Positions 21,093 through 34,000 of a stretch of 64,000 nt of DNA are shown in pieces; position 1 is the first letter of the stretch; the number at the start of each line of letters is the position of its first letter. The stretch is from Sthenelais limicola (lineage: Eukaryota > Annelida > Polychaeta > Phyllodocida > Sigalionidae), in contig OW804095.1 in the NCBI GenBank assembly GCA_942159475.1, positions 54,340,773 to 54,404,772 on the forward strand, in the 5' to 3' direction. Both the position numbers and the translations under genes were made by a program. A model generated the notes under the pieces. That model was not told the DNA's origin. It was given only the letters and a program-made list of their open reading frames with translations, and did no database searches.

Positions 21093-24000
21093 GTAACTAA
21101 TTAATAATGCATCTTATAGTACTAGCTTGAAATAGACCATTCCGGTAAGTTCCTAAATTGCGCATGTAGCTATCCTGTGTATCAAATACTCGACGTTGAA
21201 CCTGTGACAGTTGTTATTATCGCTTAGTTGAGTTGAGAACTATACAAACAGTAATATAATGCCAGCGGAATCGCTCGTTTCGAGATCAATAATTCATGAA
21301 TATCTAAGTATTGGAAGGCCAATGGTAATGAATAATACAAACTGCGTGGCATATACTTTGTATAGATCTATAAATTCTACATTTCCCTTTTGTGTATGGC
21401 GCGTTAGATATATATAATATATAATATAATGAACAATATATCTACAATGTTTTTTCAAGTCTTTTTACATGATAATTATATTGATGTTATTGCAAGCTTC
21501 CTGGTTTCAAAATTGATACAATTCTCCCTCTTTCTGATTTTTTGTTTTTACAAATTTAGGGCCCTCAATTCATGGCTCTTCGTTTTTTTTGTATTTTTAA
21601 GATACATTATTCTGCTTTTATCTTATGTATGCACCAGGCTTTATTTCAAACTTTACTCTTCAATATATCCAGATTGCACATGTTAAATATGTAGATATCA
21701 GATCCCAATCTGTCACATATCATTTGTTACATAACTGAGTCCCAGTTTCTAGTCATGTGCCGCTTAAAACCTATCCAAAATACACAGTCATGTGAGTTCG
21801 ACCTGTTGATCTTGGCCACTGAATCTGCTTTGTGAGGATAATAAGGGACAGGGGTAAAAGGTTGTCCCTCTATAAATGAGTCATGTGTTAGAAATAAGTG
21901 TTTGTTGAGTGCTTGCTCTCTTTGAAGGATTATATCTTTGTTTGTTTTCAAATTCACTGACACAGGAGTATTCCAGCTCTTTGCCTACAGGTGTCATAAT
22001 GATTCGTCTATATGTGTCTGTGCTCTATTCAAATTTTGCCTGCATATTATTTATTATTTAGGTCCAGCGTATAATTTACAGCAAACTTACCTCATAATTT
22101 TGCTTCCATGTATATATATTAGAGTTTTTTGACGTGTCGCGGGTTGACGGAGGAACAAAAAGGTTATAAACTGAACGCAATACTCGGAAACGCTCATTCA
22201 TCCTTCATAGGAAACATGGAATCGAAAGTAAAAAGACTCGGTATTGATAACAACAATAGAGATCGGTCTGAATATATTGGGAGTGGTGCATAATCGTTAT
22301 TATAAATTCTGACTAGCAATTTGATAAATTTAACTCATTAATTATTATAGAAATTTGTATTTCCACTGTCAAGCTAGGTGATTACAATGCAGATTGTTAC
22401 AAACTATGAAGGGAAATGGTATCTGTTGGAGGGTCTGTGCCTGCCGAGATGCACAAGCATAGATCATTTTTCTCATTAACTTTATAAATATAGAATTCCA
22501 ATTCTAGCTTACAAATAGGAATTCATAATTATTACGATTTTGTAGCTATAATTTTATGCGCACCAATTTCAGTTTTGGCTTAAATTAAGATTTAATTAAA
22601 ATGAGATTGCGAAATTACAAGTCTTTAAAATTTCTTATGGTATAAATTCTATATATTTCAAAATGCTAAACGATACTGGTTGGCCTCATTGAACATTCAG
22701 AGTAGTAAAATGTGTTCTAGACTTCACAAGACGTACCCTGATTTTGGCTAAGGGAATTAATTCTTCAGGAATTAGTGTTAATTATGTTAAATGTAGACGT
22801 TCCTACTGGTTGTATACCTTATTTAGAGGAACAGACATTGGTCCTACACTGTAGTGGTCCTACTGGTCCAGTGTTCACTAACCAAAGCAGCCAAACTCGC
22901 GTCTGTTGAGACCTTTCCTGGTCTAAACCACCATATAACCCTATAACTACACCCATTCAAATGTCTATTCACGCGTGCACAGTAGCAAGGTATAGGATTG
23001 ATGGTTCGGCTATATATAAACCCACCTCTGATGAAACCCAAGTGAACACATTTTATTAGTTCAGTATCATTCCATCAATTTGGATTCAGGCTTCGAGAAT
23101 CCAATGAGAATCCATCCACAGACCTCACATATCCTGAACAATGGGGCTGCTCGATTACGTAACAATGGGGGATCCCATGTTCTCAAAGCAGCAACCAGCA
23201 GTTGCTAACATGTAGAACATTCCACAGAGACTAAGCCTCAGTTGTGATAGCGGTGTCAATACGTCTAAACCCCCCAAAATAGTAATTGTGCTTTCTTATT
23301 GATATGTTTTTCAAACAATGACAATGTAGAATGGAACATTTGAATAAATACACAATTTCAAAGCAAAATAATTGGACGTGACAAAAGTACCCCCTCCACC
23401 AGTGCTTGCTACTGAGAAACCTAGGAAGGTTTGTCAGCAGTGGGTATCCAATACCTCACTGTTTCCATGGCGATGTTGACAGTGAAATCACAAAGACTTC
23501 AAGAGGTGCTCATGTTGCTGAGATACTGCTCCCAGCATTATTAGTTAATGTTTCTGTTGTCAGGTCCAGTAACTAATGTTCCACTTAACTAACGCATTAT
23601 GAAAGCAGTGTCGAACAATGCTCATGGACTTAGCTCTCAATGCTTGCTATGTCATGACATGTAATTATGGTTATATACTTAGCTATGAAAAGTATATGCA
23701 ATAATAAGTGTAGTATATTAACACAGGTATATTAACACAGGTCTTAATATACATACTTCCCTTGAATTTATTAAACCTTATATAATATTACATAATCAAT
23801 AATTAAAGATGTATGAATAAATTTCGTATGGCATTACCCGGGCGCTATACTACCACCATTTTATCATTCACTGATCTCAACACAATTAGATGAAATATTT
23901 GAACGTGGCTATACGCGACCTGCCGAGTCCAGTGCTACGATGCTACTAAAAACAAAACAAAAAAAATTAGATGAATACTCATGACTTAACTAGATAGATC

Positions 24001-24940
24001 TAGATGTGCCTATCTGAATGTAAGAATAAAAACGTTACAACAACAACAACTGTCAGGGCCTGTAAAATCTCCCCTGCATACAGACTGTGCAACACAATCA
24101 TGTAAGTCGATATGTAATTTAGGGATCCTTGCTGCTTTATCAATGAGAAGATGACACGATCACAGGGCAAAGGAAAAACAGATCTATACATTATTAACCG
24201 GTCGTTTTGAAAAGTTAGGCACAATCACGGTCGTACAAGGGTGCGCCTCACACCATATATATATTATATATGTTGTTGAATGTAGGAGGATGAACTCGAA
24301 TACATTCGAATTTGCTATTTTTTTTTATTCTGCAACATTTTATGTAGCCTGCTTGGCTTGCATTCGAGTTAACTTATATTGCAACTTTTCATCAGGCTAA
24401 TTTGTCCTTTCTGTTACAGGGCCCTGAGGTGATATAAATATTTGGTACCGTTACTATGTTACCGCACAAATCATTATACGATTGGGTTGTTGCGTTGCAA
24501 CCACTCATAAAGAAAGAAATGTTCCATTGGGTATGGATGTATTAATACGGTGTTACTATGTATATTATATATATATCATACAATGTACATGACATACCAA
24601 TGTGACCTAACTCTTTAATTCGATGTTACTTTTTGTTCACAGGACCTTAGAGGGTTATGAAGCCTCCATTCCAGCGTGCGCCTTTTCACCAGATAGTGCC
24701 TTTATTGTGTTCGGTGATGTGTTGGGTCACCTTCGCCTGCATACTGTGCAAGGACAGGAAAAACAGCCCCTCATCTATGAGATGAATGCTCACGACTTGG
24801 GTGTCACGGCGTGTGAATTCTCCCCTACCTACGGATCGGCAGGTAGCATGCACATTCACTTGAAAGAATTGTGTTGACCAAATTATTCTATGTTAGCTGG
24901 AACCTCTGTTGTCTGTCACCATTACAATGTATGTATGTAC

Positions 24941-24973
<33 letters not shown>

Positions 24974-24975
24974 TG

Positions 24976-25006
<31 letters not shown>

Positions 25007-28000
25007 TTGTATGTATGTATGTATGGATGTCTGGATGTCTGGATATATGGATGGATGGATATATGGATGGATGGATATACATGTGATTGAAGAATGTATG
25101 GATGTACATGTGTGAAGAATGCAGAGGATAAACCACTAACTCTGTTTGCAGTTTTTATTAGTGTATAACTGGTGACATATGGTCAATTATATTTGGCATG
25201 GGGGCGGGGGGATGGGTGGTGGTTACGTGGAAATCATTACATTCTGAGTATATATATCATATAGTGGTGTCCATTTTTACCATATCGCTTTTTGTAGTTG
25301 AGCATTTATTATTTATGGTAAAAATTAGAAAAGATATATTGAGGGTTTGCCACGAAACTTTAAGGCATGCGCACAACATAATACCGGCTCTAAATAATGA
25401 CGATATAGATATATAATGAGGTAAAAGAGTTTAAAGTTGTCACAAGGTAACGTAAGTCTTGAAATGAACATGCAATAAACATAATAAATAAGTCTCTTAA
25501 TTGCTGCTAGAAAGAACGTATTGGGGTGGGTGGAAGGAGTATTACTAAGACAGGTGTGTGGGTTTAAACAAACAAGTATTACAGGTATAGTTCTCTGGTC
25601 AAACAATGGCTGAAAGGAGTGACAGTGAAGGGAACACAGCTACGTTTTGAAATACCTGTATTGAATAACAGTTACTGTTTCAATTGCTGGGAGATTGGCG
25701 GGAAGGTAGGGATATTATGTACATTTCAGGTGATACTTTGTAACGTCACACAACACTCTCAGTGCCTTCTTGTACTAAACATACCTTTTCAACTAAGCTT
25801 TCTCAATTGGTGCCTGTGAGCGACTATAAGTTAGACATACATGGAGGTGAAAGAATTGGGACTTGGGTGTTGTACTTATCGGTCCATAAATCATAAAAGT
25901 GAACATGAACCCGTTTAGTGACCCTTTAAACCAGTGGCATCCCTGGTACTGGTAGAGGAGGGATAGGGTTGGCAGTGAAGGGAAACGTAGGAGGTCAGTT
26001 TGTGTTATGAAAGATACTATAATTGGTAAATGTGTGAGATTTGGCTGTGATGCTGCTATTGTGCCTTTTAATATTAATCCTAATGGTTGTCTCCCATTCG
26101 AGATTGTACCCAGAGATGACTTTGAGGACTGATCTAAGAGTATATTAGTGGTTGCAAATACAATTCAAAATGTTGTATCTGAATAGTTTAGTAGAAACTT
26201 ATATATATCATTTCATATTACAGGTTTTCAAGATCCAGTAGATGCCACTACGACGCATTTTCTTCTTGCCAGTTCTGGATTCGACAACAACGTGAAATTA
26301 TGGGATGTCTGCATCGCTAAGGGATCTCTAAGTAAGTGATACAAATTAATGATCGGATATTAATTTCATAAAGGTGGCTTTGAGTTACTTTGATTCCAAG
26401 GCTTCCGGCCACACCTTGTGGCCTTGAGTGTAATCGTGAGTAATTGTTCGGACCCAAGCATAATTACATCGCTATTGTTGTGAAGGATGGGCGTGTTCTG
26501 AAGCATGGGCGTGTTCTACTTATATTCGTCTTATCTTTAAACTAGACATTATAGTATTAGATCAGTTGAGGCTCCTTCAGGTTTCGAACTAAGTTTTATG
26601 TTTATACTGAAGGGGAGGTTTAAAGCTGTGATTCCACTGGATCGCTTGTATCTGCGCTCATGGCTCGCTCTTGCTCCGCTTTTCGTTCGCTCTACGTCCG
26701 CTTTTATTTTTAGCGCAATACAAACGCAGAGCGATTCTACTGATTTGCTTGTTTTCTTATGAAATCAATGGCAAGTTTGTTGGTCCGCTCTCATTACGCG
26801 ATTGGACTGCTACTTCACTCAAAATAAAACCGGATGAAGAGTGAAAGAAAAGCACAATATGTACAAGCAAACAAATAGCGGACCAAGAGCGCAGATACAA
26901 GCGATCCAGTGGAATTGCAGCTTAAAGCTAGAAATCAAATTTATATGAAAAATATTCACTTGATAGTATGAAACGGTTAGAACGTTCATACCATACCCCT
27001 TTATTTCATTTCATATGTCGAATTTGTGTTGTTTTTTTACCGTGCTTGACTGAACAGACTTAGTCAAATGCACCTCTCCTCCTACTCTGCCTTCAGGGAT
27101 AAAAGTCTTCAGTATTTATACTTAAATCAGTATTTTTGAACCCTTATAAAAATTGTTGAATTTCACCCAAATTCCATAATTTTTAACTTAAAATTTTGAA
27201 AGATTCTCAAATTTTCCAAATCATTTCACCAATTTAATTTATTAAATTTCGTCGAAACTTGTTGGTCCGCTCTCATTACGCTATTGGACTACTAACATCA
27301 AAATAACTTTTCTGTGACCCCCTGTTTAATTATATTTCAGATGTTTCATTTACTTTGCGGAACATACTATCCGGTCACAAGGACTCAGTAATGGCTTGCT
27401 GTTTCTCACCTGATGGCCAGATTCTTGCCTCTGCGTAAGTAAAACATTTATTTTTCAGACTTGTTTCTATCTTCTATCAGCATCAAGTGTTAAGACATTA
27501 AGCGTGTCGAAAATATTGAGTGTCTTTAGAGTGCTACCAAGATAAGATGCATTATGATCAATGATCTACCTCGCTCAAACTCATGTTTTAGTTCCACACA
27601 TTTAGTTCCTATATGACGAGGTCTATACCAGGTACAACTTGGTACTAAATGTGTGGTAAGTTAGCGAGAGAATTTTGTGCTTAAGTTGATCCATTTATTC
27701 CTAAATCAGTGTGGCATGAATACCGTAATGTTACAGTTACAGTTTAAAATACTGTAAAGAGTACATACATGAGTGCATACATGAGCATTTCTCACGAAAC
27801 GGGTGCAATTGGGTTTTGCTTTTTAAAAAGGCAGTAACCTCAAGAAAATTTCTTTTTCTTTCTTTTTTTTCTTTTTTTTTTTAGTTTTTTTACATCCTAT
27901 AATATGAACTTATGATCTATTGCTATCATGGAGAATTTAAGTTCATAGAAAATTGGACTAATACATGTCTCTAAAATTGTACGAAAAACGTTTCTATGAC

Positions 28001-31000
28001 TTTGCCACAATTATAGTTGATTGTTTGGATTTTAGTTGCATGCGCTACTAAACCAAACAAACACCTATCTCCCATCCTAATCTCTCGCACTGCATGCACA
28101 TAAAAAGTGCTGGATCAGGACAGCCATGGAGCGAGCGGAGCCTCAGTTAAAGAGGAAGTTAAATACCTCTGTTTAAGCAGGAGCAGTGCTAATTTACCAG
28201 CAAAGTCTATGCACAGAGAAAGTATACTGTCAGGCAATGCCATATATGGCAACGTAAATAACACGGAAAAATGGACCTAAACTTTAATATACTGCTCCAT
28301 GAAGGGAAAAGCTAAAGATATAGCGATTTCTGGCAGAGATGCACCAAACTACCCTCTACAATATAAGATATAATTTGAGATGCACCGAACTACCCTCTAC
28401 AATATAAGATATGATTTAATATGATTATTCAGAATTTACAAAATGTTGCACTAAAACCCCAATTGCACTCATTTCGTGAGAAACGCTCACGATGTATACA
28501 TTCCATTACATTTAACTTCGGTAACACTATGTTTGTCACCCATGACACATGATTATAATATATTATATTATATATATAGAACTTTTATTCACAACATTTT
28601 TTGCTTGATCCATTTATTCCCAAATCAGTGTGGCATGAATATCGTAACCTAAGTTACAGTTACAGTTTAAAATACTGTAAAGAGTACACCAAGAATTGTC
28701 TAATATGCTCACATTAGACAATTCTTGTAAGTATACATATGAATTATCATTATCATATTAGTCATGTCCCTATACCTTCACCGTAGCTCCTACCTGTATG
28801 GAGGCTACCTCTAGACTGATTAATGCTTACCTGTCATGGGTCGGGTCGCAAACTCCAATGAGATGCGGTGGCCTACCTACCTGTAAGCCTAGCTGCTTTT
28901 TATATATCCTGGGTTTGACCCGCTAATTACCCAGTTATCTGGTGATTAACACCAAGGTTATACCATGACGTTATATACCTGTATCAGGAATAAATTACAC
29001 CTTTAAACTTCGTTAACTTTTGTGTTACCCTCGTTGTAGCAACTGGATTTTCAGTATGTTCATTAAGCAATTCCCCCTTTCCTCCCTATCAAGGTTGATA
29101 TGTAGTACTTGCTTTCCGGCGGGGGTGGGTGGGTGGGGGAATTATCACTTTACCAGGTTCTGCTTAACAGAGAGGGACAACATACAAAAGAGTAGACTGT
29201 TAAATTTACGATTCAAATGTTGACTCTTATGACAGCCCTCAGAAATGTGTGAATAAATTATTTAGATGTACATTTCGAGTTTACGATTAAAAATCCATTG
29301 TAAGTCTGCATCAGAATTGTTTTAGGTACAATGTATTGTTTTTTAACTGATTTTAATTCAGGTGATATTATAGTGGCATAAGCCATAGCTATAGATATGT
29401 AGGGCTCGAGCCAGGCCCGGTCTTATATATATATCGTATTTTTATTCTGGTCCATTCATTAAATCAGTTACATCATCCAGAAAATAGGAAGGTGACCTCT
29501 GCCATAGCAGGTCTACCAGGTTCTTCCTAAATAGTTCTATTATAATTCATTACTTCATTTATAAGAACAACATAGCGATGTGAACAATATTACGTCTGGA
29601 CCATTGCCAAAATACATATCAACAATTATTATAGAAACCCAAAACCCCCCTACCCCGGCTCATTAATAGTTAGGTTTCATAGCCTTCTTTAGAAGCATTA
29701 AACTGTGTCCTTCATTGTCCTTTCCATGATTGTCTTTTCCTTGAGTGTTTGTACTATCATTGATAGTATTGTTCATTTTCTCTACTGTCTCTAGTTAAGT
29801 AATTTCACTATATAGAGCCAATCCCTAAACCCGAATACTTAATTTCTAAGACATAATAATAAAAGTACATGCAACGATCATAATATGTATGTCATACTAA
29901 ATTGTTACGTTGGTATAGCTACCGTTATATCGGTCTTCAAATTCTAAGGACTTGTTTGCCTTATTTGCGGGTTGTTTTTCACAAACCCGATACTTCTCGT
30001 AATTCACAAAGTCTGAATTTGTAAATTCTTCCAGCATAACTCAGCGAGCACTCTAACACATATATGTACTCGCAATCCTTACTCAAACATCATTACATAT
30101 TAATAGTCAAAAAGGTTCACACTTTCCCCGTCTATATAGACTTAACAATCGCGAAAATTTCATGCTATATCATAAAAGACATCATAACCAATTCTTATTA
30201 AATATAGTCATTCGGTATCTTAAGTTACAGCTAATCATTCTCTCTCATCTGCTAAATAAATATCAAAATCATCCAGATATGTCGACCGAAGGTAATGTCT
30301 AAATTGCATTCTTGTCTTTGTCATTTGGACATCACTGGATAAGTTATTCCATAATTCTGTCATTCTATAGACATATGATTTCTTAAAGATTTCGTTCTTT
30401 GGTCGCGGCACAACCAATTTCTTTCCCTTTGCCAAACCTCTCAAATTTATTTTCCTGTTATCTACATTTAATTCATCTCTGGTACGCAAGAATGCGATAT
30501 CTAGGAGATGGCTATTTCTTCTAGTTTCCAGGGTTGGAATATTCAATTCTTGGTGTACTTCCTTTGTACTTGTCAATTTTGGCAATTTTAATATTATTTT
30601 AAGGGCTGTATTTTGAGTTGTTTGTATCTTTTTTAAAGTGGTCTGAGCCGCTGACCCATAGAACAAATCCCCGTAATCAATCACTGGGAGTATCATTGTT
30701 TTAAACAACAATAAAAGCGTACTTCTGTCGCATATATTATAAAGCTTGGACATAGAATAAATCTTTGCCCTAACACTAAACAATTTCTTTCTAAGGAAAA
30801 CATTATAATTCAGCCGATTATCCAGCTCTATTCCCAAATATTTGTATTCCGGAACATTTTCCAGCGTCTGCTCGGATATTCTGTAATTCACTATGTTTTT
30901 TGGGTCATTTTTCGATCGAATGGTTAACGTTTTGCACTTATTAGTATTTAGCGAGATTTTAATTACAGAACACCACCGAACAATTTTGTCTAGATCATCT

Positions 31001-34000
31001 TGCAATTTCAAATTTACCGGTTCTCCTAATTCTCTCTCCATGAACAAAACAGTATCATCAGCAAATAGCTGCACGTTACATTGTTTCACAACCTCTTGTA
31101 AATCGTTTAATACACTATGAACATAAGCGGCCCTAAACTTGTTCCTTGTGGAACCCCACATGTCACTGGCTTCAGGGAGGAGAGTTCTCCATTTAATACT
31201 ACCCTTTGCGTCCTCCCGCTTAAATAATCTCTAAACCATAATAATTCCTTATCTCTTACTCCAAAGCTCCTCAATTTTGATAATAAAATTTCATGATCCA
31301 CCGTGTCAAAAGCTTTTTTAAAGTCTAAAAATATTAAATCCATGGCTCTCTTTTCGTTTAAGTTTTCATATACTTTTCTTAACAGTCTATCTAAAGCGTG
31401 ATTAATCGATCTACCCCCCCCCCCCCCCCCCCCCCCCTGAAGCCGTATTGCTGATCACAAAGAAGTTCATGTCCCTCTAAATATTGGGCCAGTTGTTTTT
31501 CTATACATATTTCAAGTAATTTAGCCGGTGATTTGATGCACGAAATAGGCCTGTAGTTGCCAGGCATACATTTTTCCCCATCTTTGTACAATGGCATTAC
31601 ATTTGCCTGCTTAAAATCTAAAGGTATCTCGGCATAATCTACTGTCATATTAAATAAATAAGCAAGTTGCTTCTTTAGTGCGAATAAACATTGTTTGAGG
31701 ATTTTAGTGGGCATTAGTTTAATCCCAGAGGCCTTGTAATTACCAATTTTATTTAAAGCCAGTTCTACATCAAGTTCCCTAATCCTTTTAAATTGAAACT
31801 GTATATCTGGTTCAGTTCCACGATGTATTCTTTCCCTTTCTAATTCAATGCTACGGTCACTCTTAATCTTTTGAGCAAGCTCAGGCCCTATTTCCACAAA
31901 AAATTCATTTAATACCCCTGCTGCATCTTGGCGTCTTCCGCCCTACCCTGAATTTTCTTTTTTACATTTCAAACATTAATTATATTGGTGTTGAGAGTTC
32001 CTTACATAATTGAACAGTAGACAATGTAGGGTAAGTGTGGTAATAATGAGATTGTATTAGGGATGAAAGAATGGAGATTGGTGTGGTTGTATGGTCCTAA
32101 CAATTCATATTGACTTATGTCTTAGGGAAGAATTGTTAATATTTAATATATTCTTTTTACTCTTTTAGGGCTGGTGATAAGACAGTACGCTTATGGGACC
32201 CTGTAAGTTGTTGAATATTTCTTAAAGCGTGATTTTGTGTATTTGGGACACACACATCTGTTACATAAATCGGGTATTTGTGGTCCTTTTTTATATGGGT
32301 TATGATTGGTGCTGCTTGTCTGCGTTTTAATCTTTGTTGTTTCTTTATATCTCCAGCTAAAAGGGGAGCCTGTTTTCACTCTGCTAGGACATTCTAGGTA
32401 ATTACACTTCATAAGGTACCCTGACAATATAAAAGGATTTTCCCTTACTCCCCCGTTTATTTACTCAGTAGATTGTTAAAATGTAGGCAGTAATAATTGA
32501 TTCCTGTACGATAAATAATAGTTATGCAACCTTTGTAATGACACTATTCTACAAACTAAGTCTATAATGTGTCGCTATATCTGCTGTGATCCCTCATGTA
32601 GCAATTGTTTCCTTGCTAACAGGTATTTAAACCTACATTTCATTGAACATAATTCTCTTTATTCCCTAAACAGGTTCGTCACCTCCTGTGCTTTCTCAAG
32701 AGATGGCAAATATTTGGCTACTGGGTCAAATGACAAACAGGTCAAAGTGTGGCGCATCGCCCAACAGGATCTCCTTTATGAAGGTAACTGACATTTTATG
32801 TGGAATACATAATAGAAATTTATTTAAATTCAATCGTCAATCGTTAATTATTGGGCCGTGTAGGGGGTCCAAAAAGGCCCAAACATATTCTAAAAGTGGG
32901 CGGTAAAATAAAACAATGACTGGCACTGGTAGATTAGTGTGACCACTCGTAGCTCATCACAAAACCATGACCTTAAAGGTCTCCCTGTATGCCTATGCTG
33001 GCTATAGGGACTTGGGCATTGCTACAGTTTGACCTAGGGCCTGATACTCACATGTAGCCTGTAGGCTATACACCCAACCAAGTACAGTGGAACCTCTCTA
33101 TTGAGACCACCCTTGGGACTGAGAGAAACTGGTCTTAATAGCGAGGTGGTCTCATTAGAGGGGCTAATCTAATAAGAGAAAAGCAGTCCGGAATTGAGAG
33201 AAACTGGTTTTAATAGAGGGGTGGTCTCTATAGAGAGGTGGTCTTTATGCGAGGTTCCACTGTACTCCATATTGAACTGCCTCTCCCACCAGCTGTGCTG
33301 GGCCCACAACCTCTCCCTGCTGGCCTAGTTGGCCAACAAGTGTCTCTCACAACTCCACCTTGGGCTTAATTTATATTGCCTCCGCTCTGACTAGCATCAG
33401 AATGGTAATCAATCAATATTATAAACAAATGAGCGAATCCGAACTGATATGGGGTTGTCCAACCCCAGCTCTGTTGACTTTAAACTTTAACTTATTTAAT
33501 TGTGGAACTTGGAAGATGTTCACCCGGCTGTAAATGGTGGGCGGTGTTAATTATGATCACGCCCTCTGTACAGTATCACACAGATATGGTGCACAAATCG
33601 AATATAGAAAAATAACACCTAGAACATTCCTAGATACATATTGATCAAGTATTTATAGTGCATGAACTTCGCATCATTGTATTCATAGTGACTTTGACTT
33701 AGTGAATATTGAATCGGTTGATTAGATTATTGTTGTACCTAGCGAGGTTAAAGTTTGAAATGTTAATCGGTTTCTGATTATGATATGTTTGTGAGGCAAC
33801 GCATGAAAACATTGGCTCTGTCGATATGTGTTTTTTCCAACAACTTAATGTACAATGGCGTGAAATGTAATAATAAAATATATAAAGACTAATGTGTTAT
33901 ATCCTTATGACTATAACAAAATGTGAATGACTTGTGAACAATTTTACTAATGCTACTATTCTACTGTTGATTTCAGAGGAAAGTGCGACAGCCAAGCCAG

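Larger units (their letters stand above)
27435..32168 (+). other. WDSUB1 intron 4, 4.7 kb, element-rich
   Basis: The intron holds a direct repeat pair (27682-27768 and 28602-28688), a 706-bp TIR element, a short perfect hairpin and a 5'-truncated LINE on the opposite strand. 28730-30230 shows nothing I can name apart from possible LINE 3' UTR. Confidence 0.7.

Noticed and set aside
24927..25136. Tyr/Met/Val or Ile/His/Thr repeat proteins in both directions
   Set aside because: They are translations of the ATGT microsatellite in WDSUB1 intron 2.
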